DNA of 64,000 nucleotides from Candidatus Bathyarchaeota archaeon (GTDB lineage: Archaea; Thermoproteota; Bathyarchaeia; 40CM-2-53-6): assembly GCA_005888745.1 (NCBI GenBank), contig VBBS01000028.1, positions 174,375 through 238,374 on the forward strand, written 5' to 3'. Position numbers and translations under genes: made by a program. The notes beneath the pieces are model-generated. The model had not been told where the DNA came from, did not search any database, and worked only from the letters and a program-made list of their open reading frames with translations. Shown piece after piece: positions 41,519 to 50,777 of this stretch (its first letter is position 1; every line of letters starts with the position of its first letter).

Positions 41519-43381
41519 TTGGACCTGCTAGCGCTCGGCGCTTCGTTCATGGCATTGCTCTTCACGATTCGAGCCAAGAAAACCTATTTTCTGGATTCGG
41601 TTTTCTTCATCGTCGCGGCAAACATTGGCTTCCTTCTGTTTCTTTCTGATACTACGTCTTCAGACCTTCTTAACAGGCCTCCCAACCCGTACCTCGACAC
41701 CATTTTCATAGCTTTGACTGCAATTTCGATCGGTTTCGCAAGTTACCTTTTGAAGGAGAGCGGAGGGAAAGGAGGACTCACAGAGTTTACCACGTTTCTC
41801 AAGAGGCTTCCGAGGGCATTACTCGCGTTTCTCTTCATCTCAGTTGGCTGGGCAACGACTACTCTGATTTGGCGGCCGTTTACCATGAACAGCTTGATGG
41901 CCAACGGAGAATCGATCTACTACTTTTCTTATGATAGCTGGTACATACTGGTTAGCTCCTTGTTATTGGCCTCGTTCATCGCACTTCCCGTACTGGCCTT
42001 TTACAACCAGTCGAGACGAGTGCAGGATCCCAAGGCTTCGAGCTCGATTAGACTAATTAGCATCTGTTGGGCTTGTTTTGGTCTCATCACGTTCTTTCAG
42101 CAAGCATTTTCTGGAGCTTTCGCAAGCTTGGTCAAGAGTTTCAGTATCGTGGCAGACGGGGCACTGTTCGTTCTCGTGTCCTTTGCTCTTAGAGAGCCCA
42201 CGATCCTGAGTAGAATCGTCACTGGCGGTGAGATGATCTTCCAAGCCGTAAGTTCGAGCACTGAAGAGGACACGGTGGTGCTGTACAACACGGAATCTGA
42301 CAGGAAAAGGCTCGTCGAAAGGTTCGTGGAAGATGGACTAGCGACTGGACAAGAGTTGGTCTTCTACGCCATCAAGTCAGAAGTCCCTTTTTACCGTGCA
42401 ATCCTTAAGGGAACTACAACGGATCATTCGCGACAAAGGAGTCCACAAATGCTGATTCAGTCCATTGATTTCGGAATCGGGGAAGCACTAAGTGATCTCA
42501 CTGTGCCTCCCGGATTTCATCGGACCAAGAGGGAACTGGTCGACCTTGGGGAGTTGAGCCTGGACCAATGCAATCTGATAATATCCAAGGTCAAGTCCCT
42601 CGACAGTCTTCCCGGTCCTCGGCGGAGGCCGCGGATTTGGGCTCTCAATGTTGAAGAGGCGCAATCTGGTACCCTTGAGGCCTTGCGTGAAGCGAACCCT
42701 AAGGCTCGAGTTCGCGACCTTGCACTCCAGCAAGACAGTTTTTCGAAACTGCTCAATACAAAGCATCAGGCACTTTCAAAAAGTAGAATTCTCCTAGAAT
42801 ACGATCCTACCAGCAACTATGAAGATGCAATCCAGAAATTTGCCCGAGAATTCCAGGCGAACGTTGAGCCAATTGCAATATTCACAAGCATGGGGAGTCC
42901 AACGTATCGACAGTTTAGCGGGCAACATAACTTGCGATTGTTCACTTTCAGTGCAAAAACATCGACTCCCTCAAAGGTTTCTGAGGAACATGTTCTGCTG
43001 CCAGAAAGGGATACCTCCTTGCTCCTCGATGCAGTCGACAAGCTGCTGCAGGCGAACCATGGCCGTTTGGTCGGAATGGTCTTTGACGTATTCACCGACT
43101 TGATCCTTTTTCAGGGATTCGAAAAGGGATATGGTGTATTGTCGTCTGTTGTTGAGATGTCCGAGTCAGAAGCCGCTTCAACACTTGTGTTGATTAACTT
43201 CACGGCTCTCGATGAGAGGTCTCTAAATGGACTAAGAGGCCTTTTCAGATCGCAGGCGAAGTACGACTTGGGCGGATTCAGAATGGTTCGCTCGGAGAGT
43301 ACGGGATTTTCAGCATTTGAAGGCAAGAAACCGAATTTCGAAGACGAGAGTCATGGTTCGGAGGGAAGGTTGTCAAATTGA
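41519..43381 (+). CDS. Membrane sensor with MEDS-like and DUF835-like domains
   Basis: 620 residues from TTG 41519. The N-terminal ~240 residues hold about seven membrane helices (FLDSVFFIVAANIGFLLFL, ALLAFLFISVGWATTTLIW and others). Next is a MEDS/DcmR-type domain, a KaiC relative without Walker A (EEDTVVLYNTESDRKRLVER, GQELVFYAIKSEVPFYRAIL). The last ~200 residues resemble DUF835 (RILLEYDPTSNYEDAIQKFA, GRLVGMVFDVFTDLILFQGF). The layout suggests a membrane receptor with two degenerate KaiC-like sensor or output modules. Its stop overlaps the next start (TTGA). Confidence 0.8.
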   Translation: MDLLALGASFMALLFTIRAKKTYFLDSVFFIVAANIGFLLFLSDTTSSDLLNRPPNPYLDTIFIALTAISIGFASYLLKESGGKGGLTEFTTFLKRLPRALLAFLFISVGWATTTLIWRPFTMNSLMANGESIYYFSYDSWYILVSSLLLASFIALPVLAFYNQSRRVQDPKASSSIRLISICWACFGLITFFQQAFSGAFASLVKSFSIVADGALFVLVSFALREPTILSRIVTGGEMIFQAVSSSTEEDTVVLYNTESDRKRLVERFVEDGLATGQELVFYAIKSEVPFYRAILKGTTTDHSRQRSPQMLIQSIDFGIGEALSDLTVPPGFHRTKRELVDLGELSLDQCNLIISKVKSLDSLPGPRRRPRIWALNVEEAQSGTLEALREANPKARVRDLALQQDSFSKLLNTKHQALSKSRILLEYDPTSNYEDAIQKFAREFQANVEPIAIFTSMGSPTYRQFSGQHNLRLFTFSAKTSTPSKVSEEHVLLPERDTSLLLDAVDKLLQANHGRLVGMVFDVFTDLILFQGFEKGYGVLSSVVEMSESEAASTLVLINFTALDERSLNGLRGLFRSQAKYDLGGFRMVRSESTGFSAFEGKKPNFEDESHGSEGRLSN

Positions 43382-43755
43382 GCAGATCCCCGTCTTTCAG
43401 TCAGGTACTTCTTGACTGTGTAGACGAGGGACTGGGCGTTCTCGGAAATGAGCCTAGGCAGGCCATCTACCAGTACCTTTCTACAATTCATTCGCTCGAC
43501 CGGGAGCAGATTCCTGACAAAGTCGATGAGTTCGCAAGCGGCCTGAAAAAGGCGTTGGGTAGTGCATCAAGAGTGATCGAGAGACTCATCCTGAAGAAAC
43601 TGTTTCAGAGGATAGGATCTACGTTCCGTGAGACCCCGGAACTGGAGTTCGCAGATTATGTGCGGGACGCTAAGCGCCGGTTTGATATTACTCCAACGAA
43701 ACACAGCGATCCTTTAGAAGGCCTTCGGTCAAAGAAGGGTCAGGTTACCGGTTAG
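43378..43755 (+). CDS. NitrOD5-like signalling output protein
   Basis: 125 residues. VLLDCVDEGLGVLGNEPRQA, IYQYLSTIHSLDREQIPDKV, and FASGLKKALGSASRVIERLI match the NitrOD5 type of thaumarchaeal output domain (a helical bundle ending IERxIxKxLxxxIG). TTG 43378 is in a TTGA overlap with the membrane sensor, so the two probably form a receptor-output pair. It is convergent with pth2, overlapping by 27 nt. Confidence 0.75.
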   Translation: MSRSPSFSQVLLDCVDEGLGVLGNEPRQAIYQYLSTIHSLDREQIPDKVDEFASGLKKALGSASRVIERLILKKLFQRIGSTFRETPELEFADYVRDAKRRFDITPTKHSDPLEGLRSKKGQVTG

Positions 43756-44094
43756 AGAGTCGAGCAGATCGGCGGGAGCCGGGCCGAGCCCCAAACAAGT
43801 AATTGTTCCTGGTGGGACTTGTGTTAGTCCTCTATCCCTGACCAAGTGGACCGGGATCCCTTTGGATCTACCCTTTCTCTCTAGCTCTAGAACACTGTCG
43901 AGGTCGGGAACTTTCAATGCGACCTTCATTTGCCCCTCCTCCATCCACAACTTCCACCAATCATGCAGATGGGTGCGTGCCTCTTCCGCAGCGGATACTG
44001 CAGCGTGTGCACACTGGACGGCCGCCTTTCCTCGTCCCATATCCAGATCCAATCTGACAATGAGCACCTGTTTGAAACGAAAACTCTCTGACAT
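43729..44094 (-). CDS. pth2: Peptidyl-tRNA hydrolase, Pth2 family
   Basis: 121 residues. Releases peptides from stalled peptidyl-tRNA. VLIVRLDLDMGRGKAAVQCA with HAAVSA, and LVRDRGLTQVPPGTITCLGL, are the Pth2 signatures including the catalytic Lys and Asp. Length is typical. Its start faces the COG1325-type gene on the other strand. Confidence 0.95.
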   Translation of the reverse strand: MSESFRFKQVLIVRLDLDMGRGKAAVQCAHAAVSAAEEARTHLHDWWKLWMEEGQMKVALKVPDLDSVLELERKGRSKGIPVHLVRDRGLTQVPPGTITCLGLGPAPADLLDSLTGNLTLL

Positions 44095-44161
44095 GACCCA
44101 GACAGAGCAGGCATGTCATGGTATTTTAACGCGAAGCGGCGAACTCTACCAGTGGACTGGA

Positions 44162-44617
44162 ATGGATTCGTCAGTGCTGGCTTTTTCGGCCAAGATCTCC
44201 ACGATTATCCATGCAACCGAAGACCCCGAAAAAGTTGCCAAAGCAATACGAAACCTCTCGCTTGGCGAGATGCCGTTGGGCTCAACGGTGAACCGAGCGA
44301 AGGGTCATCACGGCAATGAAATCGTGACCGTGGTATTCACGATAAGAAACGCGAAGAACGTCGAAGGCTTTCTCCGAAACATTTGGAACGGTCTGTCCCA
44401 GTTGGATCGAACTGAGGTACACTCCAGTTTGACCTCGAGAATTGATAATGCGGGCACTCTCTTCCTACGGATTGACAAACAAGATGCGCTGAGGGGAAAA
44501 ATTCGTCTACAGGACACAGACCCTATCAAAATCGCGATCTCCTTCAGGGCAATTTCGCCGAAGGGTGGTGGGTTCGTGGACAACGTTCAGAAATGGCTAG
44601 AAGCGATTCAATCCTAG
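44162..44617 (+). CDS. RNA-binding protein of the COG1325/PF01877 type
   Basis: 151 residues from ATG 44162 (the frame extends upstream, with ATG at 44093 also possible). FSAKISTIIHATEDPEKVAK, GHHGNEIVTVVFTIRNAKNV and LFLRIDKQDALRGKIRLQDT with PIKIAISF match the archaeal dsRBD-like proteins annotated as exosome-associated RNA-binding protein. It lies about 210 nt upstream of the proteasome-exosome operon, consistent with RNA metabolism. Confidence 0.82.
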   Translation: MDSSVLAFSAKISTIIHATEDPEKVAKAIRNLSLGEMPLGSTVNRAKGHHGNEIVTVVFTIRNAKNVEGFLRNIWNGLSQLDRTEVHSSLTSRIDNAGTLFLRIDKQDALRGKIRLQDTDPIKIAISFRAISPKGGGFVDNVQKWLEAIQS

Positions 44618-44829
44618 GATAGGCCTTATGTCGAGACCCACACCCTATTATTCAGGCGCCTAGAATTGTGGTTCGGGGAATGACGAAGCCAGTCCCAGCT
44701 TGACCAAAAGGATGATGTCCTCAGCGACGGGCCGACCCCAAAACATATCGCAACTTCGAAACATGGCCGCGAGAAAGGTTTTAGTACGCAGTCGCCCGTG
44801 TCACCGCGATTTCATCTAGGTGCAATAGT

Positions 44830-45579
44830 TTGTCTATGTTTGCAGTTCCCGGGGCTTACGACCGGGCCATAACCGTGTTCTCTCCAGACGGGAGATTATT
44901 CCAAGTTGAGTACGCGAGCGAAACCGTGAAGCGGGGTGCAACAGTCCTAGGCATAGCATCACCTGAAGGAGTCATTCTCGCCGCCGAAGAACGGGCGGGC
45001 TCCAAACTTCAGGATCTATCTTTCATGTGGAAGATCTTCCAAATTGATGATCACGTTGGAACCGCTGTCGCTGGTTTGAGTTGCGATGCCCATATTCTCG
45101 TCGACCAAGCCAGGATTTACGCGCAAAGTAACAAGCTGATGTATGACGAACCGATTGACATTGAGATACTGACTCGGCGCATCGGAGAAATTAAGCAACT
45201 TTACACCCAGCATGCGGGGGTCCGGCCGTTCGGGATTTCAATGCTCTTTGGAGGAGTCGACAAGAAGGGCAGTAGATTATTCTGGACTGATCCCAGCGGG
45301 GCGTTCTTCGCCTACAGGGCTTGGGCAATCGGAGCTGGGGGAGATGCGGCTAACGAGATACTTGAAGCAGAATATCGAGACAACCTGACGATGGACGAGG
45401 CATTATTGCTGGGAATGAAATGCATGACAAAGGTCTTGGAGGGGAAGGCTGAACCCCAAAAAATACGAGTCGCCATTATCCCGAGGGAGACGGGAAAATT
45501 CCAGAAACTCCCCGTTGAAGAGGTCGACAAGTACCTCCGAAAGCTGGATGCTGGTAAAAAGGCACCGGCTGGCAAATGA
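44830..45579 (+). CDS. psmA: Proteasome subunit alpha
   Basis: 249 residues. AYDRAITVFSPDGRLFQVEY is the alpha signature that forms the gate; GATVLGIASPEGVILAAEER and PFGISMLFGGVDKKGSRLFW follow. Start is TTG 44830 or ATG 44836. First gene of the conserved archaeal order psmA-SBDS-rrp4-rrp41-rrp42-rpl37ae-pcc1-prefoldin; it overlaps SBDS as ATGA. Confidence 0.96.
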   Translation: MSMFAVPGAYDRAITVFSPDGRLFQVEYASETVKRGATVLGIASPEGVILAAEERAGSKLQDLSFMWKIFQIDDHVGTAVAGLSCDAHILVDQARIYAQSNKLMYDEPIDIEILTRRIGEIKQLYTQHAGVRPFGISMLFGGVDKKGSRLFWTDPSGAFFAYRAWAIGAGGDAANEILEAEYRDNLTMDEALLLGMKCMTKVLEGKAEPQKIRVAIIPRETGKFQKLPVEEVDKYLRKLDAGKKAPAGK

Positions 45580-46265
45580 GTGACAAGTTCACAACGGCAC
45601 GCCTATCCAAAGGCCAGGACCGTTTCGAGATCCTAGTAAAACCTCAACCCGCTCTCGACTACAAACTCGGAAAGCCTATTCCTATTTCTCAAGTACTAAT
45701 GATCGAGGAAGTATACTCGGACTCGGGCAAAGGAACGAGGGCGTCAGAGGAGAAATTGCAGAAGCATTTCGGTACCGTAGACACGGTCAAGGTAGCGGAA
45801 GAAATCATGAAATCCGGTGAGCTTCAGCTCACCACCGAGCAGCGTCGCCAGCTGATTGACGAGAAGAGACGCCAAATAATATCGATAATCTCGCGGAATG
45901 CTATCGACCCGCGAAGTGGAGCACCCCATCCCCCTCTTAGAATCGAGCAGGCTCTTGAACAGATTCGCATCTCGATTGACCCCTACAAGAGCGCCGAAGA
46001 ACAGGCAAAGCAGGTCATAGAAGATCTTAGGCCGGTACTTCCCATCAAGATGGAGCAGATGCGAATAGCCGTGAAGGTCTTCCCCGAGCACGCCGCAAGA
46101 GCCTACAATGCATTCAAGAGCTTCGGCACAGTTACCCGTGAAGAATGGCAGACGGACGGCGCCCTAGTAGCAGTTATAGAGATGCCCGCAGGCATGTACG
46201 GGTCGTTCACGGATAGAGTCAGCAAGATGACACAGGGAACTATTCAGATGAAGGTTCTGAACTAG
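45576..46265 (+). CDS. SBDS/Sdo1 ribosome maturation protein
   Basis: 229 residues with three domains. FTTARLSKGQDRFEILVKPQ, RRQIISIISRNAIDPRSGAP and HPPLRIEQALEQIRISIDPY are diagnostic. Acts in release of the anti-association factor aIF6 from the large subunit. Its start is in an ATGA overlap with psmA. Confidence 0.96.
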   Translation: MSDKFTTARLSKGQDRFEILVKPQPALDYKLGKPIPISQVLMIEEVYSDSGKGTRASEEKLQKHFGTVDTVKVAEEIMKSGELQLTTEQRRQLIDEKRRQIISIISRNAIDPRSGAPHPPLRIEQALEQIRISIDPYKSAEEQAKQVIEDLRPVLPIKMEQMRIAVKVFPEHAARAYNAFKSFGTVTREEWQTDGALVAVIEMPAGMYGSFTDRVSKMTQGTIQMKVLN

Positions 46266-46276
46266 AGGAAAACACG

Positions 46277-46990
46277 ATGGTAATTGTGGCAGAACCAAAG
46301 CAAGTAGTGGCACCCGGTGAACTCCTCGCCGAAGGGGACCATCTACTCGGCGACAACTCGTTCAAGGTAGGGACTCGGATATATTCGGCCTGCATAGGAA
46401 TCTTTGAAGTTGATGGTACCAGAGTCACCGTCGTCCCTCTCAAGGGCGGGTATTTTCCGCGGGTTGGAGACCTCGTCGGCGGCAGAATTGTAGATGTAGG
46501 GCTGTCCGGTTGGACCGTAGACATACGCGCTCCGTACGAAGCCATGCTTCCCGCATCCGAGACTCCGGGTCCGAGAGGACCTCGGCGAAGAGATCTTTCT
46601 GAGTCATTCGATGTCGGAGACATGGTGCTGTCTCAAGTCCTCGCGTTCGATAGGACGAGGGACCCTCTTCTCACCGTGAAGGGTCCTGGGCTGGGCAAGA
46701 TCTCCAATGGTAGAGTGGTGGAAATATCCGCTGCCAAGATACCCCGTCTGATAGGGAGGAAAGGCTCGATGATCAGCATGCTGAAGCGAGAAACGGGCTG
46801 CCAGATAACGGTGGGACAAAACGGCGTGGTTATGGTCTGGGGCAAGTCTCCCGAGAACGAAAGGGTCGCAGTAGAAGCCATATACATGGTCGAACGTGAA
46901 GCCCATACCAGAGGATTAACAGACAGGATAAGAGAAATGATCGCAAAATCAAACGTGGTAGGAGAAGTTGCCAGAACCCAAGCAGCCTGA
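46277..46990 (+). CDS. rrp4: Exosome RNA-binding subunit Rrp4
   Basis: 237 residues: an N-terminal domain ([17 protein letters not shown]), an S1 domain ([20 protein letters not shown]) and a KH domain ([20 protein letters not shown]). Forms the cap over the Rrp41/42 ring and binds RNA. Overlaps rrp41 by 23 nt. Confidence 0.96.
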   Translation: MVIVAEPKQVVAPGELLAEGDHLLGDNSFKVGTRIYSACIGIFEVDGTRVTVVPLKGGYFPRVGDLVGGRIVDVGLSGWTVDIRAPYEAMLPASETPGPRGPRRRDLSESFDVGDMVLSQVLAFDRTRDPLLTVKGPGLGKISNGRVVEISAAKIPRLIGRKGSMISMLKRETGCQITVGQNGVVMVWGKSPENERVAVEAIYMVEREAHTRGLTDRIREMIAKSNVVGEVARTQAA

Positions 46991-47735
46991 AAAACTGATA
47001 GACGACAAGGGCATCAGGATAGACGGTCGTCGTCTTGATCAGCTCCGACCCATAAAACTCGAAGTAGGAATTCTAGACAAGGCCGACGGGTCGGCCTACA
47101 TCGAACAGGGAAAGAACAAGATTCTGGTCGGAGTCTACGGCCCTAGAGAAGCACACCCGAAACACATCGCACTTCCAGATCGTGCAGTCTTGAGATGCAG
47201 ATACCGCATGGCCCCGTTCTCCGTGGATGAACGAAAGAATCCTGCGCCCTCCAGAAGAGAGATGGAGCTCTCCAAGGTAATTCGAGAATCACTGGAGTCC
47301 GTGGTTCTGACAGATCTCTACCCCAGAACAACTATCGACGTTTTCATCGAGGTACTGCAGTCCGACGGTGGGTCTCGCTGCGCTGGAATTACCGCAGCGT
47401 CCCTGGCATTGGCCGATGCAGGAATACCGATGAGAGAACTGGTCGCCGCGTGCGCAGTCGGCAAGATTCAGGGACATATGGCACTGGACTTATCCGATGC
47501 GGAAGACAAGTACGGTGAAGCAGACCTTCCGGTAGCATGGGTCCCCAACGCGAACCTAGTCACTCTCCTCCAGATGGACGGAATACTCACAACCAACGAG
47601 TTCGAAAAAGGTCTCACGATGGCGCTAGACGCGTGCAAGACCATACATGGCATGCAACAAGAAGCACTGAAGAAGAAATATCTAGTTATCAAGGAAGTCG
47701 CTGAAGAAAGAGAAGAGACCGAGGTAGTAGCCTAG
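46968..47735 (+). CDS. rrp41: Exosome catalytic subunit Rrp41
   Basis: 255 residues of the RNase PH fold. [60 protein letters not shown] and the catalytic Asp region [20 protein letters not shown] are present. Phosphorolytic 3'-5' RNA degradation. TTG start; its stop overlaps the rrp42 GTG (TAGTG). Confidence 0.96.
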   Translation: MPEPKQPEKLIDDKGIRIDGRRLDQLRPIKLEVGILDKADGSAYIEQGKNKILVGVYGPREAHPKHIALPDRAVLRCRYRMAPFSVDERKNPAPSRREMELSKVIRESLESVVLTDLYPRTTIDVFIEVLQSDGGSRCAGITAASLALADAGIPMRELVAACAVGKIQGHMALDLSDAEDKYGEADLPVAWVPNANLVTLLQMDGILTTNEFEKGLTMALDACKTIHGMQQEALKKKYLVIKEVAEEREETEVVA

Positions 47736-48553
47736 TGTCATTCACCCCCCAGCTTCCACCCGTCGCGAAACTTGAACAAAAAACCGTGGTCGACCTTGTC
47801 GCAAACGGAAAGAGGATAGACGATAGAGCCGCAGACAGCTACAGACCATTACACATACAAGTTGGTCTGATAGAGAAAGCCAACGGCTCAGCGCAAGTAC
47901 ACCTCGGCAAGTCGAAAGTTCTAGTCGGAGTCAAAGTAGAAACAGGAACACCCTTCCCGGACACACCAGACGAAGGAGTCCTAACTGTAAACGCCGAACT
48001 AGGCCCTCTAGCATCCCCCCTTTTCGAAACAGGACCCCCCAGTGAACAGGCCATAGAACTAGCACGCGTCATCGACAGAGGAATCAGAGAGTCGAAGGCC
48101 GTGGACATGAAATCGCTCGTCCTACTGAAAGGCAAAAAAGTCCAGGTGGTCTTCGTCGACATCTACATTCTGGATCACGACGGCAACCTCATCGACGCAG
48201 CATCTATTGCGGCTCTGGCGGCCCTCGCGAGCGCCAAACTGTTGAAAGCGGAGCTCAAGGGTGACGAGGTCGTATACAAGCCTGGGCTTCATCCCCTACC
48301 TCTCAACAACCATCCTGTTGCAGTCACCTTCGCCAAGGTTGGCAAGACTATCGTTGTAGATCCCGTACTCGAGGAAGAGCAGGTTATGAACGCGAGGCTG
48401 ACAGTCACCATCGATAAGAACGGCAACATTTGCGCCATGCAGAAAGGAGGTCTATCAGGCTTCACACAAGACGAACTGAAAACGATAGTGCATTTGGCGG
48501 TACAGAAGGCCGCTGAGAATCGGGCGAAGATATTGGCCGCGGCGAAGGGCTGA
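47735..48553 (+). CDS. rrp42: Exosome structural subunit Rrp42
   Basis: 272 residues of the RNase PH fold without the full catalytic set. GKRIDDRAADSYRPLHIQVG, GSAQVHLGKSKVLVGVKVET and SLVLLKGKKVQVVFVDIYIL are typical. Pairs with Rrp41 in the hexameric ring. Stop and the next ATG overlap as TGATG. Confidence 0.96.
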   Translation: MSFTPQLPPVAKLEQKTVVDLVANGKRIDDRAADSYRPLHIQVGLIEKANGSAQVHLGKSKVLVGVKVETGTPFPDTPDEGVLTVNAELGPLASPLFETGPPSEQAIELARVIDRGIRESKAVDMKSLVLLKGKKVQVVFVDIYILDHDGNLIDAASIAALAALASAKLLKAELKGDEVVYKPGLHPLPLNNHPVAVTFAKVGKTIVVDPVLEEEQVMNARLTVTIDKNGNICAMQKGGLSGFTQDELKTIVHLAVQKAAENRAKILAAAKG

Positions 48554-49020
48554 TGGGAAAGAAGATAGGGCTCGCCGGGGGCTTCAGCGCTCGGTACGGA
48601 ACAGTCACCCGTCGACAGTACGTAGAGATAGTTACTGGGCTTAGAGGAAAGCACGAATGTCCGAGATGCATGTTCAGGACCGTTAAGAGATGGAGCGTGG
48701 GCGTTTGGCACTGCAGAAAATGCGGATACAAGTTCGCTGGAGGAGCCTACACACCACGGACGAAGCTCGGCGAGATCGCGGCAAGAGCCACAAGAGGTCT
48801 CATGAGCCCCTCAACACTGTCAACAGAACTCGACAGCCTCCGCGCAGGCGCCAAAGTAGCTGTTACGATAGTACCCACGGTCAAAAAGACGCGGACTCGG
48901 AGAAAGAAGGTAGTGGCACCTGAGGCCGACAAGAAATCTGAGGAAGGCCAGATTGAAGACCCCCAGCCAGCCCCGATTGCCGATGCTGAGGCAGCGGATC
49001 AGCCCGTCGAAAACGCGTAA
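48553..49020 (+). CDS. rpl37ae: Ribosomal protein eL43 (L37Ae) with extended tail
   Basis: 155 residues, where relatives have 60-95. The core KKIGLAGGFSARYGTVTRRQ, HECPRCMFRTVKRWSVGVWH and CRKCGYKFAGGAYTP forms the zinc-bound domain. After about residue 85 comes a helical and then acidic/Ala-Pro-rich tail of about 65 residues of unknown use. The RNA polymerase subunit gene rpoP that often follows in archaea is not seen here. Confidence 0.95.
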   Translation: MGKKIGLAGGFSARYGTVTRRQYVEIVTGLRGKHECPRCMFRTVKRWSVGVWHCRKCGYKFAGGAYTPRTKLGEIAARATRGLMSPSTLSTELDSLRAGAKVAVTIVPTVKKTRTRRKKVVAPEADKKSEEGQIEDPQPAPIADAEAADQPVENA

Positions 49021-49324
49021 AGAATCGGAAATCCTACTATCCATAGATTTTCCCTCAACAAGGATTGCACGAACGATTTTCTCCTCGGTGGCTCCCGAAA
49101 CACAACAGACTCCAGGCTATCGATCGTCCACCAAACTAGAGACTAGCGGACGTGCGCTGAGAATGCGTATTCAGGCGCAGGATCTGGTTGCGCTGCGCGC
49201 TGCGTCCAACTCCTTCCTGCGGTTCATCGCAGCTAGTTTTAGAGCGATCGAAGTTGTTGCACCCTTTTATATGACGCGCCAGGTTCCCGATCGCCTGGCG
49301 CACAAACTTGAGCGAAGAAGTTGA
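48983..49324 (+). CDS. Second Pcc1-like protein (KEOPS Pcc1 family)
   Basis: About 113 residues from ATG 48983, overlapping rpl37ae by 38 nt. The domain EILLSIDFPSTRIARTIFSS, VAPETQQTPGYRSSTKLETS and LVALRAASNSFLRFIAASFR has the Pcc1 pattern (strand, helix, long loop, ALRASNS-like helix). A Pcc1 gene in this place, before prefoldin beta, is common in archaea, and it is the second Pcc1 in the window. The first ~14 residues encoded within rpl37ae may not be translated; an ACG at 49013 and an ATC at 49031 are nearer to the domain. Confidence 0.8.
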   Translation: MLRQRISPSKTRKESEILLSIDFPSTRIARTIFSSVAPETQQTPGYRSSTKLETSGRALRMRIQAQDLVALRAASNSFLRFIAASFRAIEVVAPFYMTRQVPDRLAHKLERRS

Positions 49325-49676
49325 ACTTCCACCGCAGTTGCAAGAACAGCTGGCCAGATTGCAGCAGCTTCAACAGACGCTACAGGCGGTAACCTCGCAG
49401 AAACAGCAGCTCGAGATAGAGCTTTCGGAGACAGATCGGGCGCTCGGCGAACTTGACAAGATCAATGATCAGACCCCCGTTTACAAGAGTGTGGGCAGCC
49501 TTCTATTGAAATCCGAGAGACAGACGGTTCTTTCCGAACTGAAAGAGAGGAAGGAATTGCTAGGAACCCGAATAACGGTCCTTGGAAGACAGGAAGAACG
49601 CACGAGAGAAAGGATGAAAGAGCTTCAAACCAAACTCCAGGAGAAGCTCCGACCTGCAAGCGCCGCGGCTAGCTGA
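49308..49676 (+). CDS. pfdB: Prefoldin subunit beta
   Basis: 122 residues; two long coiled-coil arms (QEQLARLQQLQQTLQAVTSQ and RQEERTRERMKELQTKLQEK) linked by the hairpin TPVYKSVGSLLLKS. Holds unfolded protein for the thermosome. TTG 49308 overlaps the Pcc1-like gene by 17 nt. Confidence 0.95.
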   Translation: MSEEVELPPQLQEQLARLQQLQQTLQAVTSQKQQLEIELSETDRALGELDKINDQTPVYKSVGSLLLKSERQTVLSELKERKELLGTRITVLGRQEERTRERMKELQTKLQEKLRPASAAAS

Positions 49677-49686
49677 AAGCCGGCCC

Positions 49687-50718
49687 GTGCCGACGATTCC
49701 CCTTAAGACAAAGACGATCTGGAAGGGATTTCTCCAGTCGCTGTTAACCTCTGCTCGTCTGGCAGACCACATCGTTCTCTTGTGCCATCAGAACGCAGAT
49801 CCAGATGCGGTCTGCTCGGCCTTCGCTCTACAGACGCTTCTGCACAAACTTGCGCCAGGAACTAAGGCAACGATAGCGTGTCCTGAAGGAATCAGTGCTC
49901 CGACAAGGCAGTTAATGGAAAACCTGGGCATATCCACACCTGATCAGAAGATTCCGGTCGATGCTGACTTGGCGGTGCTTGTTGACACGAACTCGCTTGA
50001 TCAGCTTGGACGAGTGTCCAGCACTCTACTGAAAATGGAACGTGGTCTGATAGTTGTTGACCATCACCATCCGCATCCTGATACTGTGAGGCTGGCGAGC
50101 CATATGATTGTTGACGAGTCCGCTGCTGCCGCCGCGGAAGTTGTCTTCCGGTTGTTCGAAGCATCTAGTGAAGAACCGGAAAGAATGGAGGCGACTGCTT
50201 TGATGGCTGCGATTTTTGTGGAAACAAAACATTTCCTGCTCGCGAGAGAATCCACATTTGAGGTTGCGGCAAAGCTTGTGAAAGCCGGGGCGGATCCGCG
50301 ACGGCTCTCCGGAATGTTGAGTTCGCCGATGAATCGTTCCGAGAGGGTTGCTCGCCTTAGGGCGGCAGAGCGATCGAGTGTCGCCATGCTCGGGAACTGG
50401 ATCGTCGTTACATCGCAACTTGGCTCGTACCAGTCTTCAGCCGCACGGGCTTTTCTGTCGTTGGGAGCGCACGTGGCGTTTGTTGCGGGAGACGTGAAAG
50501 ATAAGATACGGGTCAACATGCGGGCAACGGAAGATTTCTATGAAAAAACTGGCGCACATTTGGCGAGAGATGTAGCAATTCCCTTGGGGAAGTTGTTGGG
50601 TGGAGTTGGCGGGGGGCATCCGACTGCTGCAGGTTTAACCGCCTCGGGAGCGGTGGACGATGTCTTGATGGCGTGTGTGAGGCGTCTTAGGGAGGCTGTC
50701 GGTTCGCTCCAGACCTAA
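49687..50718 (+). CDS. DHH-family phosphoesterase (NrnA-like)
   Basis: 343 residues. DHH motifs are LLCHQNADPDAVCSAFAL, LAVLVDTNSLDQLG, LIVVDHHHPHPD and AIFVETKHF, with the C-terminal DHHA1 motif GGVGGGHPTAAG. Likely substrates are short oligonucleotides, pAp or cyclic dinucleotide products. It follows prefoldin beta after 10 nt, at the distal end of the exosome run. GTG start. Confidence 0.9.
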   Translation: MPTIPLKTKTIWKGFLQSLLTSARLADHIVLLCHQNADPDAVCSAFALQTLLHKLAPGTKATIACPEGISAPTRQLMENLGISTPDQKIPVDADLAVLVDTNSLDQLGRVSSTLLKMERGLIVVDHHHPHPDTVRLASHMIVDESAAAAAEVVFRLFEASSEEPERMEATALMAAIFVETKHFLLARESTFEVAAKLVKAGADPRRLSGMLSSPMNRSERVARLRAAERSSVAMLGNWIVVTSQLGSYQSSAARAFLSLGAHVAFVAGDVKDKIRVNMRATEDFYEKTGAHLARDVAIPLGKLLGGVGGGHPTAAGLTASGAVDDVLMACVRRLREAVGSLQT

Positions 50719-50777
50719 AATAGCGCGGACACTCATCATACCATTATAGAGTAATAACTCAGGAGTGAGTAGGAGAC

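Noticed and set aside
44640-44820. Possible C/D-box small RNA (gatgatg and similar) upstream of psmA.
   Set aside because: No matching D and D' boxes at correct spacing; only a C-like motif.
49013-49033. ACG 49013 or ATC 49031 as near-cognate start of the second Pcc1.
   Set aside because: No SD upstream and an in-frame ATG exists at 48983, so not counted with the near-cognate set.
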